Positions 6,693-14,753 of a stretch of 64,000 bases of DNA are shown here, piece by piece. The translations under genes and the position numbers were made by a program. The notes beneath the pieces are model-generated. The model searched no databases and had not been told where the DNA came from. It was given only the letters and a program-made list of their open reading frames with translations. Within the stretch, counting starts at the first letter, position 1; every line of letters starts with the position of its first letter. The stretch is from an uncultured Faecalibacterium sp. (GTDB lineage: Bacteria > Bacillota > Clostridia > Oscillospirales > Ruminococcaceae): assembly GCA_934561555.1 (NCBI GenBank), contig CAKTGQ010000005.1:81514-145513 (forward strand). The letters are read 5' to 3'.

Positions 6693-9107
6693 ATGGAAAC
6701 AAGCTACTTAAAAACATTAGAACTGGATAAGATCATTGCCCGTGCAGCAGAGGGCTGCGTGTGCAAGGAAGCCCGCGCCATGCTGCTGGCTATTGAGCCG
6801 CAGTGTGACCCGGACGAGGTGCGCTACGCGCTGGAACAGACGGATGCCATCAACACCTTGCTGATCAAAAACGGCTCACCGCGCTTTGGTGGGGTAGAGG
6901 GGGTCAGCCAGCTTGCTGCCCGTGCCGTAAAGGGTGGCGTGCTTTCTATGGGCGAGCTGCTGATGGTGGCTGGTGCGCTGCGCAATTTTCAGCACCTGAC
7001 CAGCTGGTATGGCTCCTCTGAGCATGACGCTCTACCGACCGATGATCTGTTTTACGCGCTGGCACCGGAGCCGGGCCTTGAGCAGCAGATCTCCAGCGCC
7101 ATTCTGGCACCGGATGCTATGGCGGATACCGCCTCCCGCACGCTGGCAGAGCTGCGCAAAAAAATCCGCGCCACCGAAAACAGCATCCGCGACCGGCTGG
7201 AAAGCATGGTGCGCAACATGGACACCTCCAAATACTTGCAGGAGAGTGTAGTTTCCATGCGCAACGGCCGGTATGTTGTGCCGGTCAAGAGCGAATACCG
7301 AGGCGAAGTGAGCGGTATCATCCACGATGTATCCTCTACGGGCGCTACGGTGTTTGTGGAGCCGCAGGCTGTGGTGGAGGCCAACGCCCGCATTCTGCAA
7401 TACCGCGCACAGGAAGCGCAGGAGATCGAGCGCATTCTGGTGGCCTTTACCGCACAGGTGGCCGCCATTGAGCCGCAGTTTCAGTACAGCTACAAGGCTA
7501 TGCTGGAGATCGACATCCTGCTGGCGAAAGCGCGGCTTGCGCTGGAGCTGAAAGCCTTCAAGCCTGCCGTGCGGACGGATTCTTCCTTTAATCTGATCCG
7601 TGCCCGCCATCCGCTGATCGACCCGCAAAAGTGCGTTCCGGTGGACATTGCACTGGGCGGGGAGTATGATTCCCTTATCATCACAGGTCCGAACACTGGC
7701 GGTAAAACGGTCACTCTGAAAACCGCCGGTCTGCTGTGTGCCATGGCACAGTGCGGCTTTCTGATCCCGGCTGACGAACGCAGCGAGATCTGTGTGTTTG
7801 ATGAATTTCTGGTAGATATCGGCGACGAACAGAGCATTGAACAAAGCCTTTCCACCTTCTCCGGCCACATGAAAAAGATCACCGGCATTCTGGAGCTTGC
7901 CATGCCGCACACCCTTGTGCTGCTGGATGAACTGGGTGCCGGCACCGACCCCGCCGAGGGTGCCGCGCTGGCAGTTGCCATCATTGAGGAGCTGCGCCGC
8001 CGTGGTGTGCTGCTGATGGCTACCACCCACTATGCGGAACTGAAGGTTTTTGCACTGGAGACCAAGGGCGTAGTCAACGCCAGCTGCGAGTTTGATTTGG
8101 AGACCCTGCGCCCCACCTATAAGCTGAGCGTGGGCGTACCGGGTAAATCCAACGCCTTCCTGATTAGCGAAAAGCTGGGCATCCCAAGCCGTGTCATCGA
8201 GGCCGCTCAGCAGCATCTGTCTGCCGAGGACAAGCGTCTGGATGCGGTTCTGGGGCAGTTGGACGATCTGAAGCTTCAACTGAAGGAAAGCCAGAACGAA
8301 GTGGAGCAGCTGCGCAACGAAGCCTCCCATCAGCTGGAAGCCGCCCGCAAAAAACGGGATGAGCTGATCCAGCAGGGCGAAAATGAATTGGAAGCTGCCC
8401 GTGCCAAGGCGCGCACGCTGGCACAGCAGGTTGAAACGCAGGCCTACGCGCTGACCGATGAACTGCGCCAGCTGCAAAAGGACGAGCGCATGAGCGCCCA
8501 GCAGAAGGCGCAGCGCGCCCGCGAGATTGCAAAAAAGGAGACCGAAAATCTGTTTGCCGGTACTGAGGGGGTGCATAACCCCGTCAAGGAGTTTGTGCCG
8601 CTGAAGGAGGTAAAAGTAGGGCAGGAGGTCTGCATTGCAGAGCTGAACCAGCTGGCCACCGTTCTGGCGCTGCCGGACAAAAACGGCGATGTGCTGGTGC
8701 GTGCCGGTATCATCAAGACCAAGGTGCCCCTCAAGGGCTTGAAGCAGCCGGAAAAGCTGGTGAAAGAGCCCACTGCGCCCAAGACCAAGGCACAGCAGCG
8801 GTATTCCCGCCTGACCGGCGATACCAACCGTCCCAACGGCAGGGTAGAGCGTGTACAGCGCACCGCCAAAATGGAGTGTAACCTGCTGGGGCTTACAGTG
8901 GACGAGGCGCTGTCGGAAGTGGATTCCTTTATTGACCGCGCCATCCTGAACGGACAGACGGTGGTCTATCTGATCCATGGCAACGGCACCGGTGCACTGC
9001 GCACTGCCATCCATAAGCATCTGCGCGGCAACCGCATGGTAAAAAGCTTCCGTCTTGGCCGTTACGGCGAAGGCGAAAGCGGCGTGACGGTTGTAGAACT
9101 GAAATAA
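6693..9107 (+). CDS. mutS2: Endonuclease MutS2 / ribosome rescue factor
   Basis: An 804-residue MutS2. It has the core and clamp region, then an ABC-type ATPase with P-loop GPNTGGKT near residue 332 and LLDELGAGTDPAEGAALA. A long charged coiled coil follows (about 510-620). A C-terminal Smr nuclease domain begins near 730 and includes HGNGTGALR near 761. In Bacillus, MutS2 splits collided ribosomes; in other species it suppresses recombination. It starts 15 bases after recO and is followed by a terminator. Confidence 0.96.
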   Translation: METSYLKTLELDKIIARAAEGCVCKEARAMLLAIEPQCDPDEVRYALEQTDAINTLLIKNGSPRFGGVEGVSQLAARAVKGGVLSMGELLMVAGALRNFQHLTSWYGSSEHDALPTDDLFYALAPEPGLEQQISSAILAPDAMADTASRTLAELRKKIRATENSIRDRLESMVRNMDTSKYLQESVVSMRNGRYVVPVKSEYRGEVSGIIHDVSSTGATVFVEPQAVVEANARILQYRAQEAQEIERILVAFTAQVAAIEPQFQYSYKAMLEIDILLAKARLALELKAFKPAVRTDSSFNLIRARHPLIDPQKCVPVDIALGGEYDSLIITGPNTGGKTVTLKTAGLLCAMAQCGFLIPADERSEICVFDEFLVDIGDEQSIEQSLSTFSGHMKKITGILELAMPHTLVLLDELGAGTDPAEGAALAVAIIEELRRRGVLLMATTHYAELKVFALETKGVVNASCEFDLETLRPTYKLSVGVPGKSNAFLISEKLGIPSRVIEAAQQHLSAEDKRLDAVLGQLDDLKLQLKESQNEVEQLRNEASHQLEAARKKRDELIQQGENELEAARAKARTLAQQVETQAYALTDELRQLQKDERMSAQQKAQRAREIAKKETENLFAGTEGVHNPVKEFVPLKEVKVGQEVCIAELNQLATVLALPDKNGDVLVRAGIIKTKVPLKGLKQPEKLVKEPTAPKTKAQQRYSRLTGDTNRPNGRVERVQRTAKMECNLLGLTVDEALSEVDSFIDRAILNGQTVVYLIHGNGTGALRTAIHKHLRGNRMVKSFRLGRYGEGESGVTVVELK

Positions 9108-9114
9108 CCCCGTA

Positions 9115-9150
9115 AGGACTGCCTTTTGAAAAATTGGCAGTCTTTTTTTG
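9115..9150 (+). terminator. Terminator after mutS2
   Basis: GACTGCC pairs with GGCAGTC across a short loop, followed by seven T. It lies just after the mutS2 stop. Confidence 0.75.
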
Positions 9151-9225
9151 TTGCAGCGCAGGCAAAAGGCGAGTATACTCGTATTATGTAAACAGGAATG
9201 TAAAACGAACAGGAAGTAAAACTTT

Positions 9226-10089
9226 ATGCCGAACAGTCATCGCAGACCTGCAAATAAACATGGTAAACATAAAACACGCCGTCGCAAAACGCAGCGCCGA
9301 TTTCTGCGCGTTCTGCTGCTGGTTTTTGCAGTGCTGATGCTCTGCTTCGGCCTGCTTTTATGGAAGGCGGCACTGGAACTGAATGCACCCGCAGAGCCCG
9401 CAGTCTCAGTCTCGGCAGATGACTTTCGTCCTGTGGTGGGCGACCCGCCGTACCGTGTGGCAATAGACGCAGGGCATGGCGGCAGCGACCCGGGCGCAAG
9501 GGGAGTGGTCGAGGAAAAACAGGTCACCGCAGCCACGGCTGCTGCGCTGCTTCAGTGGCTAGAAGAGGATTCAAATTACATTTCGTTGAAGACCCGGGAA
9601 AGCTTTGATACAACCGCCACGCCTGCCCAACGCGCAGCCGCCGCCAGTGCCCAAAGCCCGCAGCTGCTGCTGTCCATCCACGGCAACTCCGCAGCCAACG
9701 GCTCTACGGCATCCGGCTTTGAGTGTTATCCGGCAGTGCCCGGACGTGCATGGCATCAGGAGAGCTTTTATTTTGCAAGGCTGCTTGCCGGTGGAATGCA
9801 GAGCATCGGCGCAAAGCTGCGCGGACGTGGGGGAGTGCGGTACATTTATTATCTGGAAAACGACCAGAAGCAGTTGGTGGAGAACACCTACACACAGGTG
9901 CGGCCAGAACGCAGCTTTACGCTGTTAGAGGATGTGGATTGTCCGGCAGTGTTGGCAGAGCAGTGCTTTGTAACGAACACCGAGGATGTGGAGCGCTTTG
10001 GCAGCGAGGAGGGCTGCAAGACTGTGGCACGCATTTATTACGAAGCCATTTGTGCATACTTCGGCACAGAACCGCTGCCAGTGAAATGA
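9226..10089 (+). CDS. N-acetylmuramoyl-L-alanine amidase (Amidase_3)
   Basis: A 287-residue zinc amidase that cuts the bond between MurNAc and the stem peptide of peptidoglycan. A basic N-terminus (RRRKTQRRF) and one membrane segment (about residues 26-48) anchor it to the membrane. The catalytic domain has DAGHGGSDPGARG (zinc His near 84), GVVEEKQ (zinc Glu), SIHGNS (zinc His near 151) and a final AEQCFVTN in place of the usual E.GF.SN. AGGAAG precedes the ATG. No SPOR or SH3 targeting domain is present. It is the last + gene before the dif-like site. Confidence 0.92.
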   Translation: MPNSHRRPANKHGKHKTRRRKTQRRFLRVLLLVFAVLMLCFGLLLWKAALELNAPAEPAVSVSADDFRPVVGDPPYRVAIDAGHGGSDPGARGVVEEKQVTAATAAALLQWLEEDSNYISLKTRESFDTTATPAQRAAAASAQSPQLLLSIHGNSAANGSTASGFECYPAVPGRAWHQESFYFARLLAGGMQSIGAKLRGRGGVRYIYYLENDQKQLVENTYTQVRPERSFTLLEDVDCPAVLAEQCFVTNTEDVERFGSEEGCKTVARIYYEAICAYFGTEPLPVK

Positions 10090-10274
10090 AGCATCGCATC
10101 ACCAAAGCAGAAGAAACGATACTGCTTTTATACCATGACCTGTAACGCACCGGAACGGCTACCGCAGGCAGAAGTCAAACGTTTGAACATACTGGTAATA
10201 TGTCCAGCGACGTAGAAGCGGGCGTGCGCAAACTGAAAAGCATCCACAGAAGCTGCCGGAAATCTGACAGAAAG

Positions 10275-10300
10275 AGAGAAGGGCAGCTTCTCTTTTTTAA
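10275..10300 (+). terminator. Terminator upstream of dif-like site
   Basis: AGAGAAG-loop GGCAG-CTTCTCT followed by a T-run. It probably ends transcription from the amidase gene before the recombination site. Confidence 0.75.
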
Positions 10301-10308
10301 TTATAGTT

Positions 10309-10336
10309 ATTTCGTATAATGCACGTTATGCGAAAC
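10309..10336. other. dif: dif-like Xer recombination site
   Basis: The site has an 11-bp arm ATTTCGTATAA, a 6-bp spacer TGCACG and an 11-bp arm TTATGCGAAAC. The arms are inverted repeats at 9 of 11 positions. Arm lengths, spacer length, and the inner ATAA/TTAT with a spacer beginning TG are the defining architecture of bacterial dif sites, where XerC/XerD resolve chromosome dimers. Against E. coli dif (from memory) the arms match at 7 and 8 of 11 positions. The strand switch of genes at this point supports a terminus role. An alternative is an attachment site for an element that uses Xer. Confidence 0.7.
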
Positions 10337-10723
10337 TCAGGGAAGTGAAAAATGCCCATTTCTCGGATTTTTGGCGTTCCAGACCCGGCTGGCTCATTTT
10401 TGGGCTTGGTTCAACGGTTCTGCGCATTCTTCACTTTTTATCATATTTTATTGTTTTATTTGTCTCACGTTTACAGATACTTCCTGTGTTATGCGCTGCC
10501 GAATCGGTTCGGTTGCGATTCATTTTGTTCCTGTAAGCATCTATGTGCATGCTTTATAACATTTCATGCTGCTCATGCTGCGTTTTATAATTTACAGTTT
10601 GCGGCTGCGTTTGTTCATTCCAGCTAGTTTTTGCGCAGACATGGCTTAGTACGTTGAAGCCAGAATCTTCTGAGGATGCTCCTGTATGGATGGCTGATGA
10701 CTGTTTATAATGTAAATTATAAA

Positions 10724-10766
10724 GACCCATGGCGTGATCCGGTCAAGCCGGATCACGCCATGGGTC
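10724..10766 (-). terminator. Perfect 19-bp hairpin after the recombinase gene
   Basis: A perfect 19-bp inverted repeat (10724-10742 and 10748-10766) with a 5-base loop. Read on the - strand it is followed by CTTTATAATTT, so it can terminate the recombinase transcript. A second dyad, TTTATAAT-GTAA-ATTATAAA (10704-10723), abuts it. Confidence 0.7.
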
Positions 10767-10799
10767 CTTGAATCGTCTTATTAGACGTTTTGTGCGGGT

Positions 10800-12008
10800 T
10801 TAAGTATCGCTTGATGAATCGTTGCTTTTCTCATCAGATATCGCCGAAATATCTGCCCGGAAGCCATCCTGTGCAGCGCCCTCAAAAGCAGCCATAGGGC
10901 CAGAAGGCTCAGAATCGTCCTCTCCCGCCGGGATTTTTTCGGCAGATGTCTTCCCTGCTGTTTCTGTTGTGTCCAAGCTTGCTTTTACAGCTTTTATGGG
11001 CAACACCTTGCCCAGCGGGTTTTCCTCAATGGCAGAGCGAACCTGAAATTCTTGCAGGTGCGTATAAATTTGTGTTGTTCCAACACTGCTGTGACCCAGA
11101 AGCTGCTTGAGGGTAAGGATATCCACATTGCCGGTCTGATACATCAAAGTTGCGGCAGTGTGGCGAAGTTTATGGGTGGAAAAACCCTTCAGTCCCGCAG
11201 CCTTCATCGCGCCGGAGATCAGCTGTTCTACCCTGCGATTCGAGATACGCTCCTTGCGCATCCGCGTAATGAACACGGCTTTTTCCTTGGGTGAAAGCCC
11301 TTCCATAGTATTACGCTTGCGCAGATATAGTTGCAATGCTTCCACGCAGGCATCATTCAGGTAGACCATGCGCTCCTTATGGCCTTTGCCGAACAGACGG
11401 ATCTGCCTCTGCTCTAAGTCAATGTCTCCAAGATTCATGCCTACCAGCTCTGCAAGACGCATACCGCAGTTGAGGAACAGCACCACCATGCAGTAGTCCC
11501 GCTCCGGGAAATCACTCTGGGTCTGGGTGCTCTCCAAAAGTGAGATAGACTGCTCTGCCGTCAGGTATTTTGGCAAAACCTTATCCTGTTTGGGCGGGCG
11601 GATAGCTGCCGTAGGATCCTCGGATAAGCGGTTGACCTGATTGACCAGATAATCATAAAAGCCGTGCAGACTGGCCAGCCGCCGGGCGGTAGAGGATTTT
11701 TTGTTGCCGCACTCCCGGTTTAAAAAGTACAGATATTCGTAGATATCCTCTTTTGTTATGCTGCCCCAGAAGGCCGTATCCAACCCCTTGGGGTCGATCT
11801 CTTTAAATTCTGCATCCGTGGCCACAAGCCCGCGGCGGCGCTTCATAAAGCGGCTGAAGGAGCGCAGGTCACAGTAATAGCTGAAAGCCGTATTGGCGCT
11901 TTTGCCGGCAATCACTTCAAGGTAACGCACATATTCTACAATATCCGGGGCAGCATCCTCAAAGGGCGCGTGCTTGCCGGGGTTTCTTTCATCCAGATAG
12001 ATCGACAT
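10800..12008 (-). CDS. Tyrosine recombinase, XerC/XerD-like, with C-terminal tail
   Basis: A 402-residue site-specific recombinase. An N-terminal SAM-like core-binding domain covers about residues 20-130. The catalytic domain has all the key residues: R184 (NCGMRLAEL), K208 (LFGKGHKER), H279 and R282 (STHKLRHTAA), H306 (LLGHSS) and nucleophile Y315 (QIYTHLQ). Xer proteins are about 300 residues. This one carries a further tail of about 65 residues, rich in Ser, Asp, Glu and Ala, of unknown role. The gene lies 15 bases after radA and its 3' end is about 460 bp from the dif-like site, so it is the likely recombinase for that site. Confidence 0.9.
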   Translation of the reverse strand: MSIYLDERNPGKHAPFEDAAPDIVEYVRYLEVIAGKSANTAFSYYCDLRSFSRFMKRRRGLVATDAEFKEIDPKGLDTAFWGSITKEDIYEYLYFLNRECGNKKSSTARRLASLHGFYDYLVNQVNRLSEDPTAAIRPPKQDKVLPKYLTAEQSISLLESTQTQSDFPERDYCMVVLFLNCGMRLAELVGMNLGDIDLEQRQIRLFGKGHKERMVYLNDACVEALQLYLRKRNTMEGLSPKEKAVFITRMRKERISNRRVEQLISGAMKAAGLKGFSTHKLRHTAATLMYQTGNVDILTLKQLLGHSSVGTTQIYTHLQEFQVRSAIEENPLGKVLPIKAVKASLDTTETAGKTSAEKIPAGEDDSEPSGPMAAFEGAAQDGFRADISAISDEKSNDSSSDT

Positions 12009-12023
12009 AGCTTCCTCGTTTCA

Positions 12024-13427
12024 TCACAGGCGGTCATTTTTCAGCGCATTGATGGCATCTGCGATATACGCCGCACCGACCAGCTTCATGCCGGGATAAT
12101 CTGCGGCATTCAGGTGTGCAAGGCTGTGCTTGGGGATGACCGCCCGCTCAAAGCCGATACGCTCGGCTTCGTGCAGACGCTGTTCCAGATTGGGCACACT
12201 GCGCACTTCCCCACCCAGACCTACCTCTCCGATAGCGATAAGTTTATCACTGACCGGACGGTCCAGCAGCGAGGAGACCATGCTCAGACAGACTGCAAGG
12301 TCGCAGGCAGTATCTCTCAGTGCAATGCCGCCTACAATGTTGACGTAAACATCCAGATTGCCAAAGAAGTAGCCTGCCCGCTTTTCCAACACGGCAATCA
12401 AAAGGTTCATACGGTTATAATCGTATCCACTGCAGGCGCGGCGGGGTGCCGGAAAATTCGTCTTGGTGGCAAGTGCCTGTATCTCGCTCAGGATGGGACG
12501 GCTGCCCTCCATGGTGCAGGCCACGCAGTTGCCGGAAACGCCCAGCGGACGTCCCTCCAGAAGCATCTGGGAGGGGTTTTCAATCTCGGCAAGCCCTGTG
12601 CCGGTCATATCGAACATTCCCAGCTCATTGGTGGAGCCGTAGCGGTTTTTGGCCGCCCGCAGAATGCGGTACGGCAGCATCTTGTCGCCCTCAAAGTAGA
12701 GCACTGTATCCACGATATGCTCCATGACCTTGGGGCCTGCAATCGCGCCATCCTTGTTCACATGACCCACGATGAACATGGGAATTTCCTGCTTTTTGGC
12801 GACTGCCAGCAGACGGGCGGCGCTCTCCTTCACCTGACTGACCGTACCGGACGAGGACGAGATATCCATGCAGCGCATGGTCTGGATGGAGTCGATGACC
12901 ACAAGATCCGGCTTTTCTTTTTCAATCAGTCCACAGATCTCATCCACGTCGTTCTCTGCCGCCAGAAAGATGTTATCCTGCGGTACCTTCAGCCGCGCGG
13001 CACGCAGCTTGACCTGCCGGACAGATTCCTCACCGGTGATATACAGCACGCTGTGCTGGTTGGAGATGGCTCCGCACAGCTGTAACAGCATGGTGGATTT
13101 GCCCACGCCCGGCTCACCGCTCAAAAGCACCACGCCGCCCAGCACGATGCCGCCGCCCAATACGCGGTCCAGCTCAGAGATGCCGGTCAGGATGCGGCTT
13201 TTTTCCTCTGTGGTGCTGATCTCTGACAGCCGCCGGGCAGTCAGGGTGGTTACACCCTCCTGACGAGCCGCCGCAGCCTGCCGGGCGGCAGGAGTTCCCG
13301 CCTTGGGCGCTTCGGCCACAACGTCCTCGTTCATGGTATTCCAGCTGCCGCAGCTGGGGCAGCGCCCCATCCAGCGGGGGCTTGTTTCTCCGCAATTGGA
13401 GCATACATAGACGGATTTTAGTTTCAT
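12024..13427 (-). CDS. radA: DNA repair protein RadA
   Basis: A 467-residue RadA/Sms, a RecA-like helicase that drives branch migration during recombinational repair. An N-terminal zinc finger has C9, C12, C23 and C26. The P-loop GEPGVGKS is at 104-111, the RadA-specific AKNRYGST motif is near 257, and a C-terminal Lon-like domain ends the protein. Its own promoter (13459-13487) lies just upstream. It is cotranscribed with the recombinase gene downstream, pairing two recombination functions. Confidence 0.96.
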   Translation of the reverse strand: MKLKSVYVCSNCGETSPRWMGRCPSCGSWNTMNEDVVAEAPKAGTPAARQAAAARQEGVTTLTARRLSEISTTEEKSRILTGISELDRVLGGGIVLGGVVLLSGEPGVGKSTMLLQLCGAISNQHSVLYITGEESVRQVKLRAARLKVPQDNIFLAAENDVDEICGLIEKEKPDLVVIDSIQTMRCMDISSSSGTVSQVKESAARLLAVAKKQEIPMFIVGHVNKDGAIAGPKVMEHIVDTVLYFEGDKMLPYRILRAAKNRYGSTNELGMFDMTGTGLAEIENPSQMLLEGRPLGVSGNCVACTMEGSRPILSEIQALATKTNFPAPRRACSGYDYNRMNLLIAVLEKRAGYFFGNLDVYVNIVGGIALRDTACDLAVCLSMVSSLLDRPVSDKLIAIGEVGLGGEVRSVPNLEQRLHEAERIGFERAVIPKHSLAHLNAADYPGMKLVGAAYIADAINALKNDRL

Positions 13428-13458
13428 GTCTGTCCCTCATTTATTATGGTCTTTTGTT

Positions 13459-13487
13459 ATTGTAACACACTGCGCCAAAACCCGCAA
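13459..13487 (-). promoter_or_regulatory. radA promoter
   Basis: TTGCGG (13482-13487), 17 bp, TACAAT (13459-13464) on the - strand, about 32 bases before the radA start. Confidence 0.55.
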
Positions 13488-13501
13488 GAAAAGGATATTG
13501 T

Positions 13502-14248
13502 TTACAGGCGGCTGCCCAGATACGAAAGCCCTGCCGCTGCACCGCACAGCGGCAGCAGCACTACCATGGTCAGCAGATACTGTCCCAGCAATGCCTGCAC
13601 CCCGGGGCGGGCTTGTCCGCCGGGATGCTTGCGAAAAGAATAGGCGTGGATCCGGCTGCTGACCTGCAAAGCACAGGCTCCGAAAAAGCACAGACAACCG
13701 CTTGCCGCTGCCGCCGGCAGGCCTGTCCACAGCAGCGCCAGAAGCACCGTTTTCCACCCGCCTGCTGTGCAAAGCTGTACCATAAGCAGCCCGCTGCCTA
13801 AGCCGTACAGCATCATGCTGCCAAAGATCATTACCGGCCCAAGGGCAGACAGCCCCAATACCAGAAACAGGCTGACCACAAGGCCGAGAGCCAGATATTC
13901 CATGCCGAAAAGCTGTACCGCCCCCTGCATACTGCCCGGTGCAAACAGCCCTTGCCACGCTTCCAGATAATACCGCAGCAGTTCTGCCTGCCGGGCATCA
14001 CATACAGCCTGCAATACACCGGCGGCCGAACTCCCCAGCAGAAAGGCCACAGCCAGCAACCAGCAATCCCGGGTAGCGTGCCGCTTTGCCGGGATGCGGG
14101 GTTCTTTTTGCGGCAATTGCTCTACGGGTTCCGGTGCAGTTTCCGGTACAGTCGGCAGAGCGGGCTCTGTTTTCTGCGCCGGAAAGCTGACCGTCTGCGG
14201 CAGCAAAGACAGGCTTTCTTCCGTTTTTTCTTGTTCATAGATCCACAT
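13502..14248 (-). CDS. SpoIIM-like membrane protein (tentative)
   Basis: A 248-residue protein beginning MWIYEQEKTEESL at 14248 (AGGGG upstream). Residues 1-75 are a polar, Pro/Glu-rich cytoplasmic part. Then come about five hydrophobic segments, including LVVSLFLVLGLSALGPVMI and a glycine-rich YGLGSGLLM. This arrangement resembles stage II sporulation protein M (DUF95), part of the peptidoglycan hydrolase complex that drives engulfment. The N-terminal cytoplasmic region is longer than in Bacillus. The match is by pattern only. The presence of spoIIIA, sipL and spoVM in the window makes a sporulation role more plausible. Confidence 0.45.
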   Translation of the reverse strand: MWIYEQEKTEESLSLLPQTVSFPAQKTEPALPTVPETAPEPVEQLPQKEPRIPAKRHATRDCWLLAVAFLLGSSAAGVLQAVCDARQAELLRYYLEAWQGLFAPGSMQGAVQLFGMEYLALGLVVSLFLVLGLSALGPVMIFGSMMLYGLGSGLLMVQLCTAGGWKTVLLALLWTGLPAAAASGCLCFFGACALQVSSRIHAYSFRKHPGGQARPGVQALLGQYLLTMVVLLPLCGAAAGLSYLGSRL

Positions 14249-14289
14249 ACGCTGTTTTCCCCTCTGTTGCGTTTGATTTGCTGATGCTA

Positions 14290-14688
14290 TCAACGAAGCA
14301 TGTGCCTGCGGCTGCGCATGGTGACCCCAAGCAGCCCGCCAATGCAGCCACAGAGCAGCACCGCCAGAATGCGGCATACCACAGCAGGCTCGGTAGCGGT
14401 GCCGTTCCATACAGCAGAAAGCGCCAGCGGCAATGCCAGAAATGTACTTTGAAGCAATCCTGTCAGCAGACCGCGCACCTTTTTACGGAACGCTGCCGCC
14501 AGTGCGCACAGCAGACTGCCCATGCACACGGCTGTTGTGGCAAGTATTGGCACTACACTGCCGGAGCAACCCTGCCCGGCCATCAGCTGTGCAAAACCAG
14601 CCAGAGCTGCCGCTGTTACGGCCACCCCAAGCACCCCAAAAAACAGAAACGAAAGAAGCTCCGCCGGGAAACCTCGAGACTCAGACAT
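14290..14688 (-). CDS. TIGR04086-like four-helix membrane protein
   Basis: A 132-residue protein with four hydrophobic segments (for example LLSFLFFGVLGVAVTAAALAG and ICR-I-LAVLLCGCIGGLLG) and a short basic C-terminus. It resembles the TIGR04086 family, often encoded beside yajC in Clostridia, of unknown function. Start at 14688: its best ribosome binding site (GGGAGG) is the 3' arm of the terminator hairpin that follows yajC, so translation may depend on read-through RNA and on hairpin opening. An in-frame ATG at 14709 lies in the hairpin loop. Confidence 0.65.
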   Translation of the reverse strand: MSESRGFPAELLSFLFFGVLGVAVTAAALAGFAQLMAGQGCSGSVVPILATTAVCMGSLLCALAAAFRKKVRGLLTGLLQSTFLALPLALSAVWNGTATEPAVVCRILAVLLCGCIGGLLGVTMRSRRHMLR

Positions 14689-14693
14689 AACAA

Positions 14694-14732
14694 AACCGCC
14701 TCCCTGCACATAGTCTATGCAGGGAGGCGGTT
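14694..14732 (-). terminator. Terminator between yajC and the TIGR04086-like gene
   Basis: A perfect 15-bp stem (14694-14708 with 14718-14732) with a 9-base loop; on the - strand it is followed by TTTTGTTATG. The downstream gene starts at that ATG, so the terminator stem contains its Shine-Dalgarno sequence. Confidence 0.8.
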
Positions 14733-14753
14733 CATGTATGCACGGTTAAATGC

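Larger units (their letters stand above)
10090..10799. other. Gene-free terminus-like region (710 bp)
   Basis: No convincing gene is seen. The stretch holds, in order: a perfect 12-bp palindrome TCAAACGTTTGA (10175-10186), a + strand terminator (10275-10300), the 28-bp dif-like site (10309-10336), about 350 bp of unusually AT-rich sequence with small overlapping open frames in all three + frames, and an AT-rich 8-bp dyad (10704-10723) abutting a perfect 19-bp hairpin (10724-10766). Genes on either side converge on it. Confidence 0.7.

Noticed and set aside
7032-9020. A 662-codon frame on - opposite mutS2
   Set aside because: Antisense shadow of mutS2; no recognisable domain or ribosome binding site.
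10200-10319. A 39-codon frame reading into the dif-like site
   Set aside because: It runs through a terminator hairpin and stops inside the dif arm; no ribosome binding site.
10309-10336. Resemblance of the site to loxP (TTCGTATAATG)
   Set aside because: loxP has 13-bp arms and an 8-bp spacer; the 11-6-11 layout here is that of dif. The shared bases reflect common tyrosine-recombinase site design.
10345-10627. Three overlapping small frames (62-91 codons) right of the dif-like site
   Set aside because: All three frames are open only because the DNA is AT-rich with few stops; no ribosome binding sites, no family pattern.
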